A DNA stretch of 64,000 nucleotides from Paracholeplasma manati (GCF_025742995.1 NZ_JAOVQM010000002.1:310001-374000), one strand, 5' to 3'; positions 1-9,093 are shown, numbered from the stretch's first letter. The notes: generated by a model not told the origin, from the letters alone. A program made the numbers and translations.

Positions 1-108
1 TTTTCTTTTTTGAATTTTTGCCTGGATAACAGCTGTTTCAGTGGTGTGTATCTCCAGATGTGTGTTAAAATAACCAGTGAAGGCTATCTCTTTGAGATAT
101 TTATCCAT
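1..108 (-). CDS. Partial unidentified gene running off the left edge
   Basis: A frame opens with ATG at 108 on the minus strand (MDKYLKEIAFTG...) and stays open for 36 codons to the window edge. It would be transcribed divergently from the redox gene at 138. The upstream sequence has only a weak SD-like GGATTG. I do not recognise the protein; too little is visible to name a family. A non-coding intergenic region is the alternative. Confidence 0.4.
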   Translation of the reverse strand, partial: MDKYLKEIAFTGYFNTHLEIHTTETAVIQAKIQKRK

Positions 109-137
109 TCAATCCATCACAATCGAGGCTAAATTTT

Positions 138-1295
138 ATGACATATCGTGTTAAATTCATATTGGTTTTTAGTGTTTTATGGCTCTTGTTCATGGGGTCA
201 ACTTTAAGCATTCAAGCCGATTCTACTGTAGACGCGGTCTATTTTGGATCGTATACGTGTTTAAATTGTCAACAAGTCGAATCTTCTGGTGTCTTACAAG
301 ACATCCAAGACCAAGGTTATGTGCTTCAAAAATACATGAGTGAAGACGATTATGATTTATTTGAATCGATGTTCACCCGTTATGCGAGAACCTATGATGT
401 ACCTAAAAATAAAAACCTAGTCCCGATTTTATACGTTGGACAAACCTATTATGCTGGGGCTGAGGTCATCATTGATGGCATTCAATCGGGTGAAATCCAA
501 TTCGTCATGGATGGCAGTGCACCACTGGATCCCATTGAATTTGTCTATGGAGACATCACCTTCAGCGATTTATGGGTCTTGTTGGGTTCAACCGCTGTCT
601 TAGGTATCTTAGATGCATTTAACCCATGTGCGATTGCCATGTTATTGATGTTTTTATCGTTTTTAACCGATAAGAAACGTTCAAAACCAATTTTCTATAT
701 TTGTTTATCATATATTATCGCGATATTCGTCACCTATTTCATTTTAGGGACCTTCTTATCCAAAGCGTTGGCTCTATTGGTACCTTATATGGTGATTTTC
801 TATACCATCATCATTGTCCTATCTTTAGTCATCGCAGCTTTAAACTTCTTAGATTTCTTCGCAGCCAGACGCCAAGCGTATGGTGAGATTAAAAACCAAT
901 TGCCACGACGATTCTTTGTTGTGACGAAGAAATTGATGAACAATTTCGCTGAAAGCATTGAATCTGGCGATATTACCGTGTATTTGGTGGCTTTCTTAAT
1001 CGGAATGTTTGTCGCGATTGTTGAATTTCCATGTTCTGGACAAGCGTTCGTCGCTTGGACAGCCATCGTGGTTGATCGAACTGCCCATGTACTCTTGTTT
1101 AATGGTTTATTATTTGTTTATGTGCTCTTATTCGTATCCCCACTGATTGTTATCAGTTTGATTACATTGCGTTCACAAAATATCCATGTCGTATCCAATT
1201 TCATCCGAACCCGTTTAGACATCATCAAATTGATCAATGCTTTGGTATTCTTAGGCGTGGCCATCTATTATATTTTCAGGGTATTCATTAGGTAA
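138..1295 (+). CDS. Thioredoxin-like domain fused to CcdA/DsbD-type membrane domain
   Basis: 385 aa. An N-terminal signal/anchor (about residues 5-27) precedes an extracytoplasmic glutaredoxin/thioredoxin-like region with CLNC at 41-44. About six membrane segments follow from residue 143. Two of them carry the paired cysteines typical of the CcdA/DsbD transporter fold: FNPC near 164 and EFPC near 298. By family knowledge such proteins move reducing electrons across the membrane to extracytoplasmic thiols. Here donor and receiver seem fused in one chain. The start follows GAGG eight bases upstream. It is packed against the next two genes (2-bp gap, then overlap), so the three probably form an operon ending at the terminator at 2740. 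The exact partner is unknown. Confidence 0.75.
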   Translation: MTYRVKFILVFSVLWLLFMGSTLSIQADSTVDAVYFGSYTCLNCQQVESSGVLQDIQDQGYVLQKYMSEDDYDLFESMFTRYARTYDVPKNKNLVPILYVGQTYYAGAEVIIDGIQSGEIQFVMDGSAPLDPIEFVYGDITFSDLWVLLGSTAVLGILDAFNPCAIAMLLMFLSFLTDKKRSKPIFYICLSYIIAIFVTYFILGTFLSKALALLVPYMVIFYTIIIVLSLVIAALNFLDFFAARRQAYGEIKNQLPRRFFVVTKKLMNNFAESIESGDITVYLVAFLIGMFVAIVEFPCSGQAFVAWTAIVVDRTAHVLLFNGLLFVYVLLFVSPLIVISLITLRSQNIHVVSNFIRTRLDIIKLINALVFLGVAIYYIFRVFIR

Positions 1296-1297
1296 AT

Positions 1298-1603
1298 ATG
1301 ATGAACATTAAAAAAGTCAAAATATTGGATTCACAGGATAAAGTGGTATTCAAAGGACCCCTATCCAGTCTAAAATTTAAAACAGAGTCGATTAAAAAAA
1401 CCTCGATAGAGTTGTTTAATGACGATAACCCGTGTATCATTCATGAGTCCTATGCGATAGAACAACTAGCCAATCAAGCGGCTCAACAGTTATTGTCATT
1501 GAACCAAAATAGACTCTTGATTGACGAAGCATTGATTCAACTGCTATCCACCATGGAACTTGAAAAGTATCGAAACCATACCCTCGAATTGGAAGTGAAA
1601 TGA
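1298..1603 (+). CDS. Conserved-looking hypothetical protein upstream of cysteine desulfurase
   Basis: 101 aa with no membrane segment and no motif I recognise. The N-terminal half is beta-rich (KVKILDSQDKVVFKGPL) and the C-terminal half looks helical. It begins 2 bp after the redox gene and its TGA stop overlaps the ATGATG start of the cysteine desulfurase, so it is almost certainly co-translated with it. A role in sulfur or thiol handling is only suggested by position. ATG at 1301 is an equally possible start. Confidence 0.7.
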   Translation: MMNIKKVKILDSQDKVVFKGPLSSLKFKTESIKKTSIELFNDDNPCIIHESYAIEQLANQAAQQLLSLNQNRLLIDEALIQLLSTMELEKYRNHTLELEVK

Positions 1604-2739
1604 TGAAATTCTACGATTTGGACCACGCAGCGACCACACAACTACATCCAGATGTACTCCAAGCGATGATGCCTTATTTAACCCATGCTTATGGGAACCC
1701 ATCCTCGATGCACGCCCTAGGTATGCAAAACCAAAAAGACATCAATACAGCGAAAAAACACATCGCATCTTTACTAAAGTGTGATTTCAATGAATTGATT
1801 TTTACTGCCTCTGGGTCTGAAGCTACCAATTTAGCCATCAAAGGATACGCTGCCAAACACAAAGATAAAACAGAAATCATCACCACACCAATTGAACATG
1901 CAGCCACCAAAAACACCCTTTTATATCTTGAAAGCCAAGGCTATCAAGTGCATTATGTTCAAGTGGATCACCAAGGATTCATCGATCTAAATGACCTTAA
2001 ATCCAAACTGAATGAACAGACGCTCATGGTCAGTTTTATTTGGGGAAACAACGAAATTGGCACGATACAAAACATCGAAGCCATCACTAACTTGGCACAT
2101 CAACACGGGGTATGTGTACACGTGGATGCGGTTCAAATGCTCGCCCATGTACCCATTGATTTATCGATTTTAAATGTCGATATGATGTCATTTTCCGGTC
2201 ATAAGATCCATGGTCCAAAAGGCATTGGCTTGTTATATAAAAAAAACAACATCGACCTTGAACCATTGATTCACGGCGGTGGACATGAGTTTCATTACCG
2301 TTCAGGTACAGAACATGTCGCAGGCATCATTGGTTTTGATCGTGCGTTGTCTTTGTTGTTTCCATCCTATGATTCAAAAGCCAAAAACTTAAATGAACTT
2401 TCAAAGGCATTTTATCAAGGACTTAAAGCACAGATACCCGTTCATTTAAATGGTCCGGATCTTACTCAACACCGTATTCCTGGGTTGCTATCTTTATCCA
2501 TACCGAATATATCCGGTTTAAAATACCAATTTAAACTGAACCAACAACACATATATGTATCGACAGGCAGTGCCTGTCATACCCATGAGGTGGGTATATC
2601 CCATGTGATAGAAGCCATTCAAGCCCCTTCACCTGAAGGCGTCATTCGTATCAGTTTCGGAACCGATACGAAAATGAGCGACATCCCTTTCCTCATCGAA
2701 GCGTTTGTTGAAGCATATGAAGCCTTAAACGACGAATAA
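1600..2739 (+). CDS. Cysteine desulfurase (NifS/IscS family)
   Basis: 379 aa PLP enzyme of aminotransferase class V that takes sulfur from cysteine for Fe-S clusters or tRNA thiolation. The N-terminus is YDLDHAATTQ. HVDAVQM is the PLP aspartate region, SGHKIHGPKG near residue 203 carries the PLP lysine, and TGSACHTHE near 326 contains the persulfide cysteine. The length is normal. The start overlaps the preceding stop, so translation is coupled. No iscU/sufU or thiI lies next to it, so which sulfur pathway it feeds is not visible. A strong hairpin terminator follows directly. Confidence 0.92.
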   Translation: MMKFYDLDHAATTQLHPDVLQAMMPYLTHAYGNPSSMHALGMQNQKDINTAKKHIASLLKCDFNELIFTASGSEATNLAIKGYAAKHKDKTEIITTPIEHAATKNTLLYLESQGYQVHYVQVDHQGFIDLNDLKSKLNEQTLMVSFIWGNNEIGTIQNIEAITNLAHQHGVCVHVDAVQMLAHVPIDLSILNVDMMSFSGHKIHGPKGIGLLYKKNNIDLEPLIHGGGHEFHYRSGTEHVAGIIGFDRALSLLFPSYDSKAKNLNELSKAFYQGLKAQIPVHLNGPDLTQHRIPGLLSLSIPNISGLKYQFKLNQQHIYVSTGSACHTHEVGISHVIEAIQAPSPEGVIRISFGTDTKMSDIPFLIEAFVEAYEALNDE

Positions 2740-2764
2740 AGCTCAGTTGCCTGAGCTTTTTTTC
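2740..2764 (+). terminator. Rho-independent terminator after cysteine desulfurase
   Basis: AGCTCAG, loop TTGC, CTGAGCT, then a run of T. It begins one base after the stop codon of the cysteine desulfurase and ends at the stop of the convergent threonine aldolase gene. Confidence 0.85.
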
Positions 2765-3778
2765 TTAAAGAATAGATTCAATGTCTTTGAGCAAGGTTTG
2801 AACCATGGTCTCTGTCGTAAACCACGACGTGACCAATCGAATGGTTTGTTCAAACCCGTGGTCAGTCCAAATTTCAAAGGCATAATTTTTAGAAAGTATG
2901 TCAACTTGTGTTTTTTTCAATGTAATGAATATTTGATTGGTACTGACTGGATATATGGGAATGATGCCTAGGTGGATTAAACCCGATGTGATTTGAGCAG
3001 CCATGGCGTTGGCGTGGGTGCCTAAATCAAAGAACAGGTTGTTTTGAAATAAACCTTCGAATTGAATCGCCGCGACAAACCCTTTCGCAAGCAATCCACC
3101 GCTTTGTTTGATGGCGTGTCTAAAAAAAGGTTTTAAAGATTCGGATTTAATGACCAAAGCCTCACCCAACATCGCACCATTCTTGGTACCACCAATATAA
3201 AACGCATCTGAGTTTTCACATAGATCATTCAAGGTTAAACCAGAAGCTGCCAAGGCGACCCCCAACCTAGCCCCGTCAATAAAGAGGTATAAGTCTCGAG
3301 ATTGACAAAAGCGGTACAACGCTTGTAGTTCAGCTTTGGTATAAAAGGTACCCGTTTCAGTCGCGTTTGAAATGTACACCAATTTTGGTAAGACACGGTG
3401 TTCATCGGAAAATCCTTTTAAGGTTTCTTCAATCAAAGGGACTGTGAGTTTGCCGTTGGCGTTGGGAATTAAGAGAATTTGATGTCCCGTAGATTCAATC
3501 GCACCGGTTTCATGTACAAAAATATGGCCAGTATCAGCGGAAATCACCGCCTCATACGGTCTTAAAGCGTGGCTGATCAACACTTTATTGGTGATGGTTC
3601 CACCCACCAAAAAGTGAATATCGACGTTGGCTTGTAACATCGATTGAATGGTCTGTTTGACCGATATACTCAACGCATCCAACCCATACCCATTGAATTG
3701 GGTTTGACTGTGTTTTTGCATCAAAGTCAAGATGGATGGGTGTGCAATTTCACTGTAATCATTTTTAAAACTGATCAT
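2765..3778 (-). CDS. ltaE: Low-specificity threonine aldolase (beta-eliminating lyase family)
   Basis: 337 aa PLP enzyme, fold type I, cleaving L-threonine/allo-threonine to glycine and acetaldehyde. Recognised from the N-terminus (KNDYSEIAHPSI), the segment LFIDGARLGVAL where Asp and Arg contact PLP, and YIGGTKNGAMLGE near residue 199 with the Schiff-base lysine. The length matches the family. It is convergent with the desulfurase and divergent from the APH-like gene. A TATAAT on the minus strand (3808-3803) lies just upstream. In a mollicute it would supply glycine or recycle threonine; that role is inferred. Confidence 0.88.
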   Translation of the reverse strand: MISFKNDYSEIAHPSILTLMQKHSQTQFNGYGLDALSISVKQTIQSMLQANVDIHFLVGGTITNKVLISHALRPYEAVISADTGHIFVHETGAIESTGHQILLIPNANGKLTVPLIEETLKGFSDEHRVLPKLVYISNATETGTFYTKAELQALYRFCQSRDLYLFIDGARLGVALAASGLTLNDLCENSDAFYIGGTKNGAMLGEALVIKSESLKPFFRHAIKQSGGLLAKGFVAAIQFEGLFQNNLFFDLGTHANAMAAQITSGLIHLGIIPIYPVSTNQIFITLKKTQVDILSKNYAFEIWTDHGFEQTIRLVTSWFTTETMVQTLLKDIESIL

Positions 3779-3802
3779 GGTATCACCTGTTTCTATGTTT
3801 TT

Positions 3803-3836
3803 ATTATAACTGAAATGCCCTTAGAATGGGTATAAT
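3803..3836. promoter_or_regulatory. Divergent -10 boxes between ltaE and the APH-like gene
   Basis: ATTATA at 3803-3808 reads TATAAT on the minus strand toward ltaE, and TATAAT at 3831-3836 faces the APH-like gene. Neither has a convincing -35 box at 17 bp, so only the -10 elements are supported. Confidence 0.45.
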
Positions 3837-3857
3837 GGAATTAGTGATTTTATTGAA

Positions 3858-4631
3858 ATGGACGTGTTATCAATGGCGAGATTACCAAAACAAATCAATC
3901 AGTGTGTAAAGCATGAAAAAGGGATTAGAGACCACATTGGGGAATCGGATTCTCAAGTGATTTTATATGATACCATGGTACTAAAACAATCGACACTCAG
4001 TTTGGATGCGAGAAGAGAAGCACGAGCCCTACAATTGCTAGAGGGATCCCTACCGGTGCCTCATGTGATTGAAACCCATGAAACCAAACGGTTCTATTAC
4101 TTATTGATGTCCAAATGTTCTGGGAAGCCATTGTTTCAATGGCCACTGTCCGTGGCGATTGAACAAGCGTGTGAAGGCCTCAAGCGATTGTGGACAATAC
4201 ACATTGATGATGCCGTGTTAAATACCCCTAAAACCGCCCTAGAGACGATTAAACACAATGTCTTAAATCATCGAACAACGTTGATTGAAAACGCCGATGA
4301 AGGCACATTTACATCCGAAAGATACAAAGACCCAGAAACCCTGCTCACCTATTTGGTTGATCACTACCCATACGATGCCCCTGTGGTGTTGTCCCATGGG
4401 GATTATTACTTACCAAATGTCTTATTTGATGGGACAAAAATCACAGGGATGATTGATTTTGGTTATGTCGGTTACTTTCCAAAAGAAAGAGACATTTCAG
4501 CGCTCATAAAAAGTTTGGTTTATAACTATGGTGAGAACCCGAACTATCTCTCATGGGTAGAACAAACCTTACATGAAACATTCAATCCAAACATCATTGA
4601 ATACTTCATGTTATACGATGAATTGATATAA
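3858..4631 (+). CDS. Aminoglycoside phosphotransferase-like (APH(3')-type) kinase
   Basis: 257 aa, close to the size of APH(3') enzymes. VLSHGDYYLPNVLF near residue 180 matches the catalytic-loop motif HGDxxxxN and GMIDFGYVG near 202 is the metal-binding DFG-like motif. EARALQLLEG carries a plausible ATP-binding glutamate. The family phosphorylates aminoglycosides, or small metabolites in non-resistance homologues. Chromosomal location among housekeeping genes and no mobile flank argue against an acquired resistance gene, so substrate and resistance are unproven. The start is uncertain: ATG at 3858 or ATG at 3873 (MARLPKQ). A hairpin terminator follows. Confidence 0.75.
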   Translation: MDVLSMARLPKQINQCVKHEKGIRDHIGESDSQVILYDTMVLKQSTLSLDARREARALQLLEGSLPVPHVIETHETKRFYYLLMSKCSGKPLFQWPLSVAIEQACEGLKRLWTIHIDDAVLNTPKTALETIKHNVLNHRTTLIENADEGTFTSERYKDPETLLTYLVDHYPYDAPVVLSHGDYYLPNVLFDGTKITGMIDFGYVGYFPKERDISALIKSLVYNYGENPNYLSWVEQTLHETFNPNIIEYFMLYDELI

Positions 4632-4639
4632 AACAAGGT

Positions 4640-4662
4640 GAGAGCGTTTACGTTCTCTTTTT
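4640..4662 (+). terminator. Terminator after APH-like gene
   Basis: GAGAGCG, short loop, CGTTCTC (one G-U pair), then five or more T. It separates this gene from the MFS gene, which has its own TATAAT at 4709-4714. Confidence 0.7.
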
Positions 4663-4743
4663 GTTTGATATTCAAATGAATATAGTGGTTTAGAGGTTTC
4701 ACCTATGTTATAATGGTTAAAAAAAGAACCAAGGAAGACCAAT

Positions 4744-5913
4744 ATGCCAAAAAAACATACATTAATGATCATATCATCCATCCTCATGATGTTACTCATG
4801 GGGACTGTCTACGCCTATAGCGTATTCCGTTATCATATCGAAGACTTGTATCAAATATCCACATTAACATCAGGGTTCCCCTATATGACGTCTTTATTCT
4901 TTTATGCTTTTTCGATGATGGTAACGGGGAGACATTTAAAACCAACCCGCTTGAGGGGATTTGTTTTTTATGGTACCTTACTCATCATCTTGGGTTACTT
5001 TCTATCGGGTATCGCCACACACATTGGGATGTTGGTGTTCTCGTATGGGGTTTTGATTGGAACAGGGGTCGGGATGGTGTATGGCGTGCCGATTTACATG
5101 GTTCAAAAACTATACCCGAAAAGAAGTGGGTTGATGACAGGTATCATCCTCTTGGGTTTTGGGATGTCACCACTCATCACCGCGCCGTTAACGAGTGCCC
5201 TGATTGAATGGACCAGCATTCGTCAAACATTCTTTATATTGGGGGTTGTGTTTTTAGTCCTTCAATTACCGCTCTCATATATATTCATATTAAAAGAGCG
5301 TACTACCTTTAAACAAGAACCTGTTGAACAGCGGTTTAAAGAAAAATTAAAACCTTTTAAACGCATTTATGCCTTGTTTGTGATCGCGACATTGGTCGGT
5401 TTGATGATGATTGGGTTAACCTATCAGGTAGGGGTTCGTTATTATGGGTTGAATGAAACCCACGTCACGATCGCCTTGTCATTTTTCGCCATTTTAAATG
5501 GGTTAGCCAGACCGCTATTTGGTAAACTCATGGACAATCAAGGCTTTAAATTCTCTGGTATTTTGAGTGTTTCATTGATTGTGGTTGCGAGTGTGATTGG
5601 GTTAATCAATCGAGGGTCTACGTTCTTTTTGTTTGGCATATCGTTTGGGCTCTATTGGTTTAATTTAGGGGCTTGGTTGGCCATTGTTCCGGCAACCATC
5701 AAAGAGTTTTATGGGATTCAACAATACGCAAAAAAATACGGTTTGATGTTTACCGGGTATGGCGTAGGCGCGATTCTAGGTACACTCGCTTCAGGTTATA
5801 TTTTAGATATGTTGGGGGAAACCAGTTATATCTATGGTTTTATCCTCGCTTTGATGGTTGTTTCAGCGATTTTGTTAAGTCAAATGCCTAAAAAAATAAA
5901 ACGCTCAATTTGA
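4744..5913 (+). CDS. MFS transporter, oxalate/formate antiporter-like (OFA) family
   Basis: 389 aa, about 12 hydrophobic segments. The N-terminus MLLMGTVYAYSVFRYHIE is typical of the OFA subgroup of the major facilitator superfamily (secondary carriers for organic acid anions). GVLIGTGVGMVYGVPIYM and the central loop KPFKRIYALFVIATL fit. AAGGAAG precedes the ATG by a good distance and a TATAAT box sits at 4709. The gene stands alone, so the substrate cannot be told. The last codons and stop form the hairpin that serves the convergent gene. Confidence 0.8.
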   Translation: MPKKHTLMIISSILMMLLMGTVYAYSVFRYHIEDLYQISTLTSGFPYMTSLFFYAFSMMVTGRHLKPTRLRGFVFYGTLLIILGYFLSGIATHIGMLVFSYGVLIGTGVGMVYGVPIYMVQKLYPKRSGLMTGIILLGFGMSPLITAPLTSALIEWTSIRQTFFILGVVFLVLQLPLSYIFILKERTTFKQEPVEQRFKEKLKPFKRIYALFVIATLVGLMMIGLTYQVGVRYYGLNETHVTIALSFFAILNGLARPLFGKLMDNQGFKFSGILSVSLIVVASVIGLINRGSTFFLFGISFGLYWFNLGAWLAIVPATIKEFYGIQQYAKKYGLMFTGYGVGAILGTLASGYILDMLGETSYIYGFILALMVVSAILLSQMPKKIKRSI

Positions 5914-5918
5914 GCGTT
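5890..5918 (-). terminator. Terminator of the small membrane-protein pair
   Basis: AACGCTC / GAGCGTT stem whose T-rich tail lies on the minus strand (the plus strand has an A run at 5891-5900). It overlaps the last codons of the convergent MFS gene, so one hairpin is shared by coding and stop sequence. Confidence 0.75.
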
Positions 5919-6347
5919 CTAAATATTAACAAGAAATCCTACCAGGAAAATCAGTACGAGATATAAACCGACCATCGCAGATAAAACCATACCATCCGCG
6001 ACATGGGTAATAACCATCATGAATGCGAAAGGACCTTTGGGTTCATACTCGAATTCAAGTTTGTGAATCACGACGAATTCATAAATAATAGCGACCAACA
6101 ATAATGGCAAATGAATGATGGACACCACACCACGAATCCCCATGGATTCAGATAATAAAAAGCTTGTTATCAATACGATGATGGTTAAAATGAGATACAT
6201 AACAAAATAATGTAGCAATGTCTTTTTGGAATAACTGAATTCAAAATACCTTAAGATCAACACTTTAACCCCAACCAGTGTGACTGGAATGAGTAGAAGG
6301 AAAATTAGGTTGAATAAAACGACAATTAACTGACCGAAACTAAACAT
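5919..6347 (-). CDS. Four-helix membrane protein, unidentified
   Basis: 142 aa with four clear hydrophobic helices (about 5-30, 44-66, 74-92, 108-140). No polar signature or cysteine pair is seen. I do not recognise a family. The start overlaps the end of the upstream gene by 8 bp, so the two are translationally coupled and probably work together in the membrane. Confidence 0.65.
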   Translation of the reverse strand: MFSFGQLIVVLFNLIFLLLIPVTLVGVKVLILRYFEFSYSKKTLLHYFVMYLILTIIVLITSFLLSESMGIRGVVSIIHLPLLLVAIIYEFVVIHKLEFEYEPKGPFAFMMVITHVADGMVLSAMVGLYLVLIFLVGFLVNI

Positions 6348-6582
6348 ACATATACGCTCCTATCTGTGGTAAAGACATGCCAATCGCAATCATTCCAATA
6401 ATAATACCCAATACAATGACTAGCATAATGAGGGGTAATATGAGGTATGATTTTAAGGATGGATTGGTGGTACTACTAAACAATAAAACAATATAAACTA
6501 CAATGTTAACGAGTGGAATCGCCATCAATAGGTGAAAGACAAACCAGTCACCCACCGTCATATGGCCATTTGAATTGAACAT
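6340..6582 (-). CDS. Small two- or three-helix membrane protein, unidentified
   Basis: 80 aa from ATG at 6582 (MFNSNGHMTVGDW). The longer frame from 6597 is rejected because the SD sequence GGAGG (6595-6591) overlaps that ATG and is correctly spaced from 6582. It contains hydrophobic helices around residues 11-37 and 47-75. It heads a two-gene operon with the 142-aa membrane protein. Its layout resembles DUF4190/DUF805-like small membrane proteins, but no assignment is safe. Confidence 0.65.
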   Translation of the reverse strand: MFNSNGHMTVGDWFVFHLLMAIPLVNIVVYIVLLFSSTTNPSLKSYLILPLIMLVIVLGIIIGMIAIGMSLPQIGAYMYV

Positions 6583-6650
6583 ATTTAAGTCCTCCATTGT
6601 ATCAAGTATAACATACCATAAAAGTGAATTCCATCACAAATTAAATTAAA

Positions 6651-6676
6651 ATGTCTCCAATCATGGAGACATTTTT
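6651..6676. terminator. Bidirectional-looking terminator downstream of rsmH
   Basis: ATGTCTCC / GGAGACAT perfect 8-bp stem, flanked by A on one side and T on the other on both strands. It ends the rsmH transcript before the separately promoted membrane-protein pair. Confidence 0.8.
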
Positions 6677-6679
6677 GTA

Positions 6680-7717
6680 TTATTTGGCTTTGATTGCACA
6701 ACGGAGTTTCGCTGAACGTGCTCGAGGGTTGTCATGCACTTCTTGAAGGGATGGTAAATCCGGGCCTGTCACCACGGAATATACCCCTTGACGTTGGTAA
6801 TACTGGAAGGCTTTTTTGACCAATCGGTCTTCACCAGAGTGGAAGGTTAATATCGCCACACGGCCACCGGGTTTTAATAATAGTGGCAATTTCTCCATCA
6901 AATCATAAAGCGCTTCATACTCTTGATTGACATCAATTCTAAGGGCTTGAAAAGTGCGTTGAGAGGCTTTCTTGATGGCTTCTTCCTGAATGGATTTAGG
7001 TAACTTAGATAACGCCTTTTGAATCACTTTATGCAAGTCCTTGGTTGACTCAATGAGCTCACCTCTTGCGGTTGATTTCGTGATTTCAGTGGCGATTTCT
7101 TTCGCATAGACTTCGTCGGCATTCTCGATGAGCATGCCTTCGATTTCATCCGCAGTCAGTTCAAGTAGACGAATATTGGCTGGTATGCCGATATGGGGAT
7201 TCATCCGTAAATCCAGTGGACCATCAAACTTAAACGTAAATCCCCTCGTTGGGTCATCGATTTGCATCGAAGAGACACCTAAATCAGCCAATACGAAATC
7301 GAACCCATCGACTGGGATTTGATCCAAATCTCTGAAATTGATGTTATGTAACGAAAAATCATCTTTGGTGAATCCAGCATCAATCAAACGCTGTTCTGTT
7401 TTAGGTAATTCTATGGGGTCTAAATCAGTTGCGTGAAGGTGTCCTGTGTGATTTAAGACGGTTAACATATGTTTAGAGTGACCACCGAATCCAAGGGTAC
7501 AGTCTAAACCAACCTCGCCAGGTTGGATATTTAAAAACGATAAAATCTCATCTACCATGATGGATCGGTGCATGCCAGCAGGGGTATTGCCTTTCTCCAT
7601 AACATGAGCAATCACATCTTGATATTTATCGGGTTGTTGTTCTTTGTATTTTTCCTCAAAGGTTTTTGGATATTTACCTGAATAACGTTTACGTCTTTTA
7701 GGCTTTTGTTCTTCCAT
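6680..7717 (-). CDS. rsmH: 16S rRNA (cytosine-1402 N4)-methyltransferase RsmH
   Basis: 345 aa. SAM-dependent enzyme methylating C1402 in the ribosomal P site. Seen: MHRSIMVDEIL, the SAM motif CTLGFGGHS near residue 75, DFVLADLGVSSMQ, NPHIGIPA, FQALRIDVNQE and LTFHSGEDR near the C-terminus. About 45 basic residues precede the usual start, a lysine/arginine-rich extension that may help RNA binding. It is not in an mraZ-ftsL cell-division cluster here. SD AAGGAC lies upstream of the ATG. A hairpin terminator follows. Confidence 0.93.
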   Translation of the reverse strand: MEEQKPKRRKRYSGKYPKTFEEKYKEQQPDKYQDVIAHVMEKGNTPAGMHRSIMVDEILSFLNIQPGEVGLDCTLGFGGHSKHMLTVLNHTGHLHATDLDPIELPKTEQRLIDAGFTKDDFSLHNINFRDLDQIPVDGFDFVLADLGVSSMQIDDPTRGFTFKFDGPLDLRMNPHIGIPANIRLLELTADEIEGMLIENADEVYAKEIATEITKSTARGELIESTKDLHKVIQKALSKLPKSIQEEAIKKASQRTFQALRIDVNQEYEALYDLMEKLPLLLKPGGRVAILTFHSGEDRLVKKAFQYYQRQGVYSVVTGPDLPSLQEVHDNPRARSAKLRCAIKAK

Positions 7718-7992
7718 GTTATCAGTCCTTACTAAAGTATATTACCAAAAAACCGTATAATACACAATTCATCTAGTGGATAACTTTTTGTAATACATAA
7801 TGATGAAATATCATAATTGCGCTTTAAGTCGAGTAATGGTTGTTTAACAACACAATCAAGAAGTCACCTTCCTCTTTAAGCAGTGGAATGAATTGATTTT
7901 TTCTTTTGATTTATGTATATAAACACCCATAAATAATGTTATAATATAGTTGAATAATCTCTATACATAAACACTATGAAAGGGTGAACCGG
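7718..7992. other. Intergenic region: rsmH promoter side and left flank of the TnpB element
   Basis: No gene. It holds a GTTGTT/AACAAC dyad (7839-7851), TTGAT at 7893-7897 and 7906-7910 (candidate left-end target motifs), two related stretches containing ATAAACAC (about 7914 and 7965), and TATAAT at 7940-7945, likely the tnpB -10 box. An SD (AAAGGGTG) precedes tnpB. Confidence 0.5.
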
Positions 7993-9093
7993 ATGAACAA
8001 AGCCTTTAAGTTTCGAATCTATCCAAATGAATCTCAAAAGACTTTAATCCATATGACTCTAGGCCATAATCGCTTTCTCTGGAATAAGATGTTAGAAGAT
8101 AAACAGAAACAGTATGAACTCACTAAAAACATCCTTCATCCCACACCTGCACAATATAAAGATGCTTATCCATTTCTAAAAGACATAGACTCTTTATCTC
8201 TAGCCAATACGCAACTCAATCTAGAAAAAGCTTTTAAACAATTCTTCAATCATAAACAAGACTTTCCTAAATTTCATTCTAAGAAACAAGACTATGGTTA
8301 TACGACCAATCTTGTTAACAATAATATCGTTCTATTGAAAGGTTATATCAAACTACCTAAACTCGGTGAAGTAAAGATCAAACAACATAGATCTATACCT
8401 AGTGATATGACTTTAAAGAACGTAACTGTTTCTAAGAGTAGTACAGGTAAGTATTATGTCTCTATTCTATATGAATACCAAAAAGAGATTAAGAAAAAAG
8501 ATGTAAAAGAATCGATTGGATTAGATTTCTCCATGACTCATTTCTATATCGATCATGAAGGATTTAAATTGGATTATCCTAAAGACATCCAAACAGACTT
8601 CAATAAACTCAGAGTCCTTCAAAGAAGTTTATCTAGAAGAATCAAGGGTTCTAGTAACTATCATCAGAAAGTATTAGAAATCGCCTTATTACATGAAAGA
8701 ATCAGACATAAAAGAGATGACTTTTTACATAAACTATCTAACGCGATAACCAAGCGTTATGATTTGGTGAGTGTCGAAGGATTGAATCTTAAAGATATGT
8801 CTCAAACAAGTCCATATTACGCTAAGCAAATATCACGGTTTGGTTGGACTAGGTTTATATCATTCTTGAAGTACAAGTTAGAAACACAAGGTAAGACTTT
8901 GATGGTGATGGACGAGTGGTATCCATCGTCAAAGACATGTAGCTGTTGTGGGGACATCAAAACAGATTTGAAGTTATCTGAGAGAGTCTATCATTGTTCA
9001 AATTGTGAGTTACATTTGGATAGAGATCATAACGCAGCGATCAATATCAACAAAGAAGGGTTTAGAAAGTATAAGTTAGCTTTTCAGTTATAA
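7993..9093 (+). CDS. tnpB: RNA-guided endonuclease TnpB (IS200/IS605 OrfB)
   Basis: 366 aa from ATG at 7993. A GTG at 7984 is in frame but lies inside the SD (AAAGGGTG), so ATG is preferred. N-terminal helix-turn-helix region starts MNKAFKFRIYPNESQ. RuvC-like nuclease residues are visible: IGLDFS (Asp178), SVEGLN (Glu262) and DRDHNAA (Asp345). Zinc ribbon cysteines are C316/C319 and C335/C338. All catalytic parts look intact and the length is standard for compact TnpB. By family knowledge it cuts DNA guided by the omega-RNA made from the element's right end, which helps keep the element at its locus. Confidence 0.92.
   Translation: MNKAFKFRIYPNESQKTLIHMTLGHNRFLWNKMLEDKQKQYELTKNILHPTPAQYKDAYPFLKDIDSLSLANTQLNLEKAFKQFFNHKQDFPKFHSKKQDYGYTTNLVNNNIVLLKGYIKLPKLGEVKIKQHRSIPSDMTLKNVTVSKSSTGKYYVSILYEYQKEIKKKDVKESIGLDFSMTHFYIDHEGFKLDYPKDIQTDFNKLRVLQRSLSRRIKGSSNYHQKVLEIALLHERIRHKRDDFLHKLSNAITKRYDLVSVEGLNLKDMSQTSPYYAKQISRFGWTRFISFLKYKLETQGKTLMVMDEWYPSSKTCSCCGDIKTDLKLSERVYHCSNCELHLDRDHNAAININKEGFRKYKLAFQL

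Noticed and set aside
3858-4631. Acquired aminoglycoside-resistance gene
   Set aside because: Motifs fit the APH fold, but there is no mobile context and housekeeping homologues phosphorylate other substrates.
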